Below the pieces are notes generated by a model. The model worked only from the letters and a program-made list of their open reading frames with translations. It did not search any database and was not told the DNA's origin. The position numbers were made by a program, and so were the translations under genes. Below, piece after piece: positions 5,720 through 6,371 of a DNA stretch of 6,371 nucleotides (within the stretch, counting starts at the first letter, position 1; the number at the start of each line of letters is the position of its first letter). The stretch covers positions 1 through 6,371 of the forward strand of contig CALARN010000177.1 in assembly GCA_937889205.1 (NCBI GenBank). Direction: 5' to 3'. This stretch comes from an uncultured bacterium. GTDB taxonomy: Bacteria; Patescibacteriota; Dojkabacteria; B142; OLB20.

Positions 5720-6371
5720 TTACTTTATCGTACTATGTTTATACAAATATGCCAAGCCCGAGACCACAGCCAGCACAATTACCCAAACCAGTAGCGTCTC
5801 TTGTGGAGAATTTGAAAAAAGGCCCGAACTTATGACAACTAAAGCAATGTTTGCCGGAATTAAACCTAGTATTAATGCAACTATAAAAGTTCTCTTAGGG
5901 ATGTTAGATATACCAGCTATATACGAAGTGATATCATAACTTACTAGTGTAAATATGCGCAAATATACTAATTTAATGACTGTATTTCCGTTGTTCAATT
6001 TTTCTAAATTCTTTTTGATTAATGGAAATTTTGTAGTGAAAAAGTTTTTACCTAGTTTTTGACCTAAATAATAGTGAAATAGGGCAACTAGAAACATGCC
6101 TGTCATAACAATCAATACTCCGGGAATACCATACAAAATGTAATCAACCATTGGCATTGCTGCATCTGGCATTGGTGTTAATGAAAAAACAAGTTGCGTT
6201 GCAAATAACACTAAAGGACCCCAGATGCCGAAAGGTTCTACCAATGTGCGAATGTCTTCTTGAGTAATTTCTTGCTGGCGAAAATAAACAAAAAGAGTAA
6301 TATAGCCTGTAACAAAGATTATGAAGAAGAAAACATATTTTTTGTTATTTGTTAATATTTTCCAAAGTTGA
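5720..6371 (-). CDS. VTT-domain (TVP38/TMEM64, DedA-like) membrane protein, N-terminus outside window
   Basis: The frame stays open to the window edge at 6371, so the start lies outside; the TTG at 6244 is in frame but is an unlikely start because a further transmembrane helix lies upstream of it. The visible 217 residues begin QLWKILTNNKK, followed by a hydrophobic helix (YVFFFIIFV onward). Then comes the VTT core: EPFGIWGPL, a PMP turn before a re-entrant-like segment, a long hydrophobic stretch ending HYYLGQKLGKNF, an amphipathic stretch, YLRIFTLVSYDITSYIAGIS (matching the R...P/S..D..SY.AG signature of the family), and two C-terminal helices. Family members are polytopic inner-membrane proteins; relatives act in lipid scrambling or carrier-lipid recycling, but the substrate cannot be read from sequence. 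It lies upstream of ssb on the same strand with a 23-base gap, possibly co-transcribed. Family call good, function open. Confidence 0.82.
   Translation of the reverse strand, partial: QLWKILTNNKKYVFFFIIFVTGYITLFVYFRQQEITQEDIRTLVEPFGIWGPLVLFATQLVFSLTPMPDAAMPMVDYILYGIPGVLIVMTGMFLVALFHYYLGQKLGKNFFTTKFPLIKKNLEKLNNGNTVIKLVYLRIFTLVSYDITSYIAGISNIPKRTFIVALILGLIPANIALVVISSGLFSNSPQETLLVWVIVLAVVSGLAYLYKHSTIK
5727..5755 (-). promoter_or_regulatory. Candidate promoter for ssb
   Basis: On the minus strand TTGGCA (5755-5750, five of six to the -35 consensus) lies 17 bases before TACGAT (5732-5727, four of six to the -10 consensus). Transcription would begin near 5720, about 25 bases before the ssb ATG. The element sits inside the last codons of the upstream membrane-protein gene. 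The -10 box is weak and the DNA is A/T rich, so a chance match is possible. Co-transcription from further upstream is the alternative. Confidence 0.4.

Noticed and set aside
6242..6244. TTG as the start codon of the VTT-domain protein
   Set aside because: Upstream in-frame codons encode a good transmembrane helix and continue to the window edge, so the true start lies outside the window.

Overview
The window is AT-rich (roughly one third G+C by eye). It looks like chromosomal DNA from a small-genome bacterium of the Candidate Phyla Radiation (Patescibacteria) type. Grounds: a proline--tRNA ligase of the bacterial form carrying the large insertion (editing) domain with a CPR-like N-terminus, a very large Cys-rich exported cell-wall hydrolase of the kind found near type IV secretion-like loci in that group, compact spacing, no Shine-Dalgarno sequence before any of the three starts visible here, and use of the ordinary bacterial code. 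The phylum-level placement is inference; I cannot name the lineage.

Layout. Plus strand, 2-3246: the 3' part of a long gene for a secreted Cys-rich peptidoglycan hydrolase with an M23 (LytM-type) metallopeptidase domain and a C-terminal lysozyme-like lytic transglycosylase domain. Two bases later comes a small single-pass membrane protein. Minus strand, 6371-3243: the 3' part of a VTT/TVP38-type membrane protein, then ssb, then a 231-base leader, then proS. The two blocks converge tail to tail and share the tetranucleotide TTAA, which holds both stop codons.

The most notable item is the leader between ssb and proS. Read on the minus strand it is a T-box riboswitch. It has a good sigma70-type promoter whose -35 lies in the last codons of ssb, an upstream stem-loop region, an antiterminator with the 7-base UGGUACC bulge, and a competing 18-bp intrinsic terminator with nine U residues ending 12 bases before the proS ATG. 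The bulge base after UGG is U, which suits a tRNA with discriminator A73, as tRNA-Pro normally has. The Stem I region is only about 55 bases. It lacks the recognisable canonical internal motifs and seems to offer a CCC/CCA proline codon in a hairpin loop. This resembles the 'ultrashort Stem I' architecture described for some actinobacterial ileS leaders, but here it is coupled to transcription attenuation and to proline.

Functionally, the minus-strand block holds genome maintenance (SSB), tRNA charging under tRNA-sensing control (ProRS) and a membrane protein. The plus-strand pair is an envelope module that probably remodels peptidoglycan for surface assembly or secretion.
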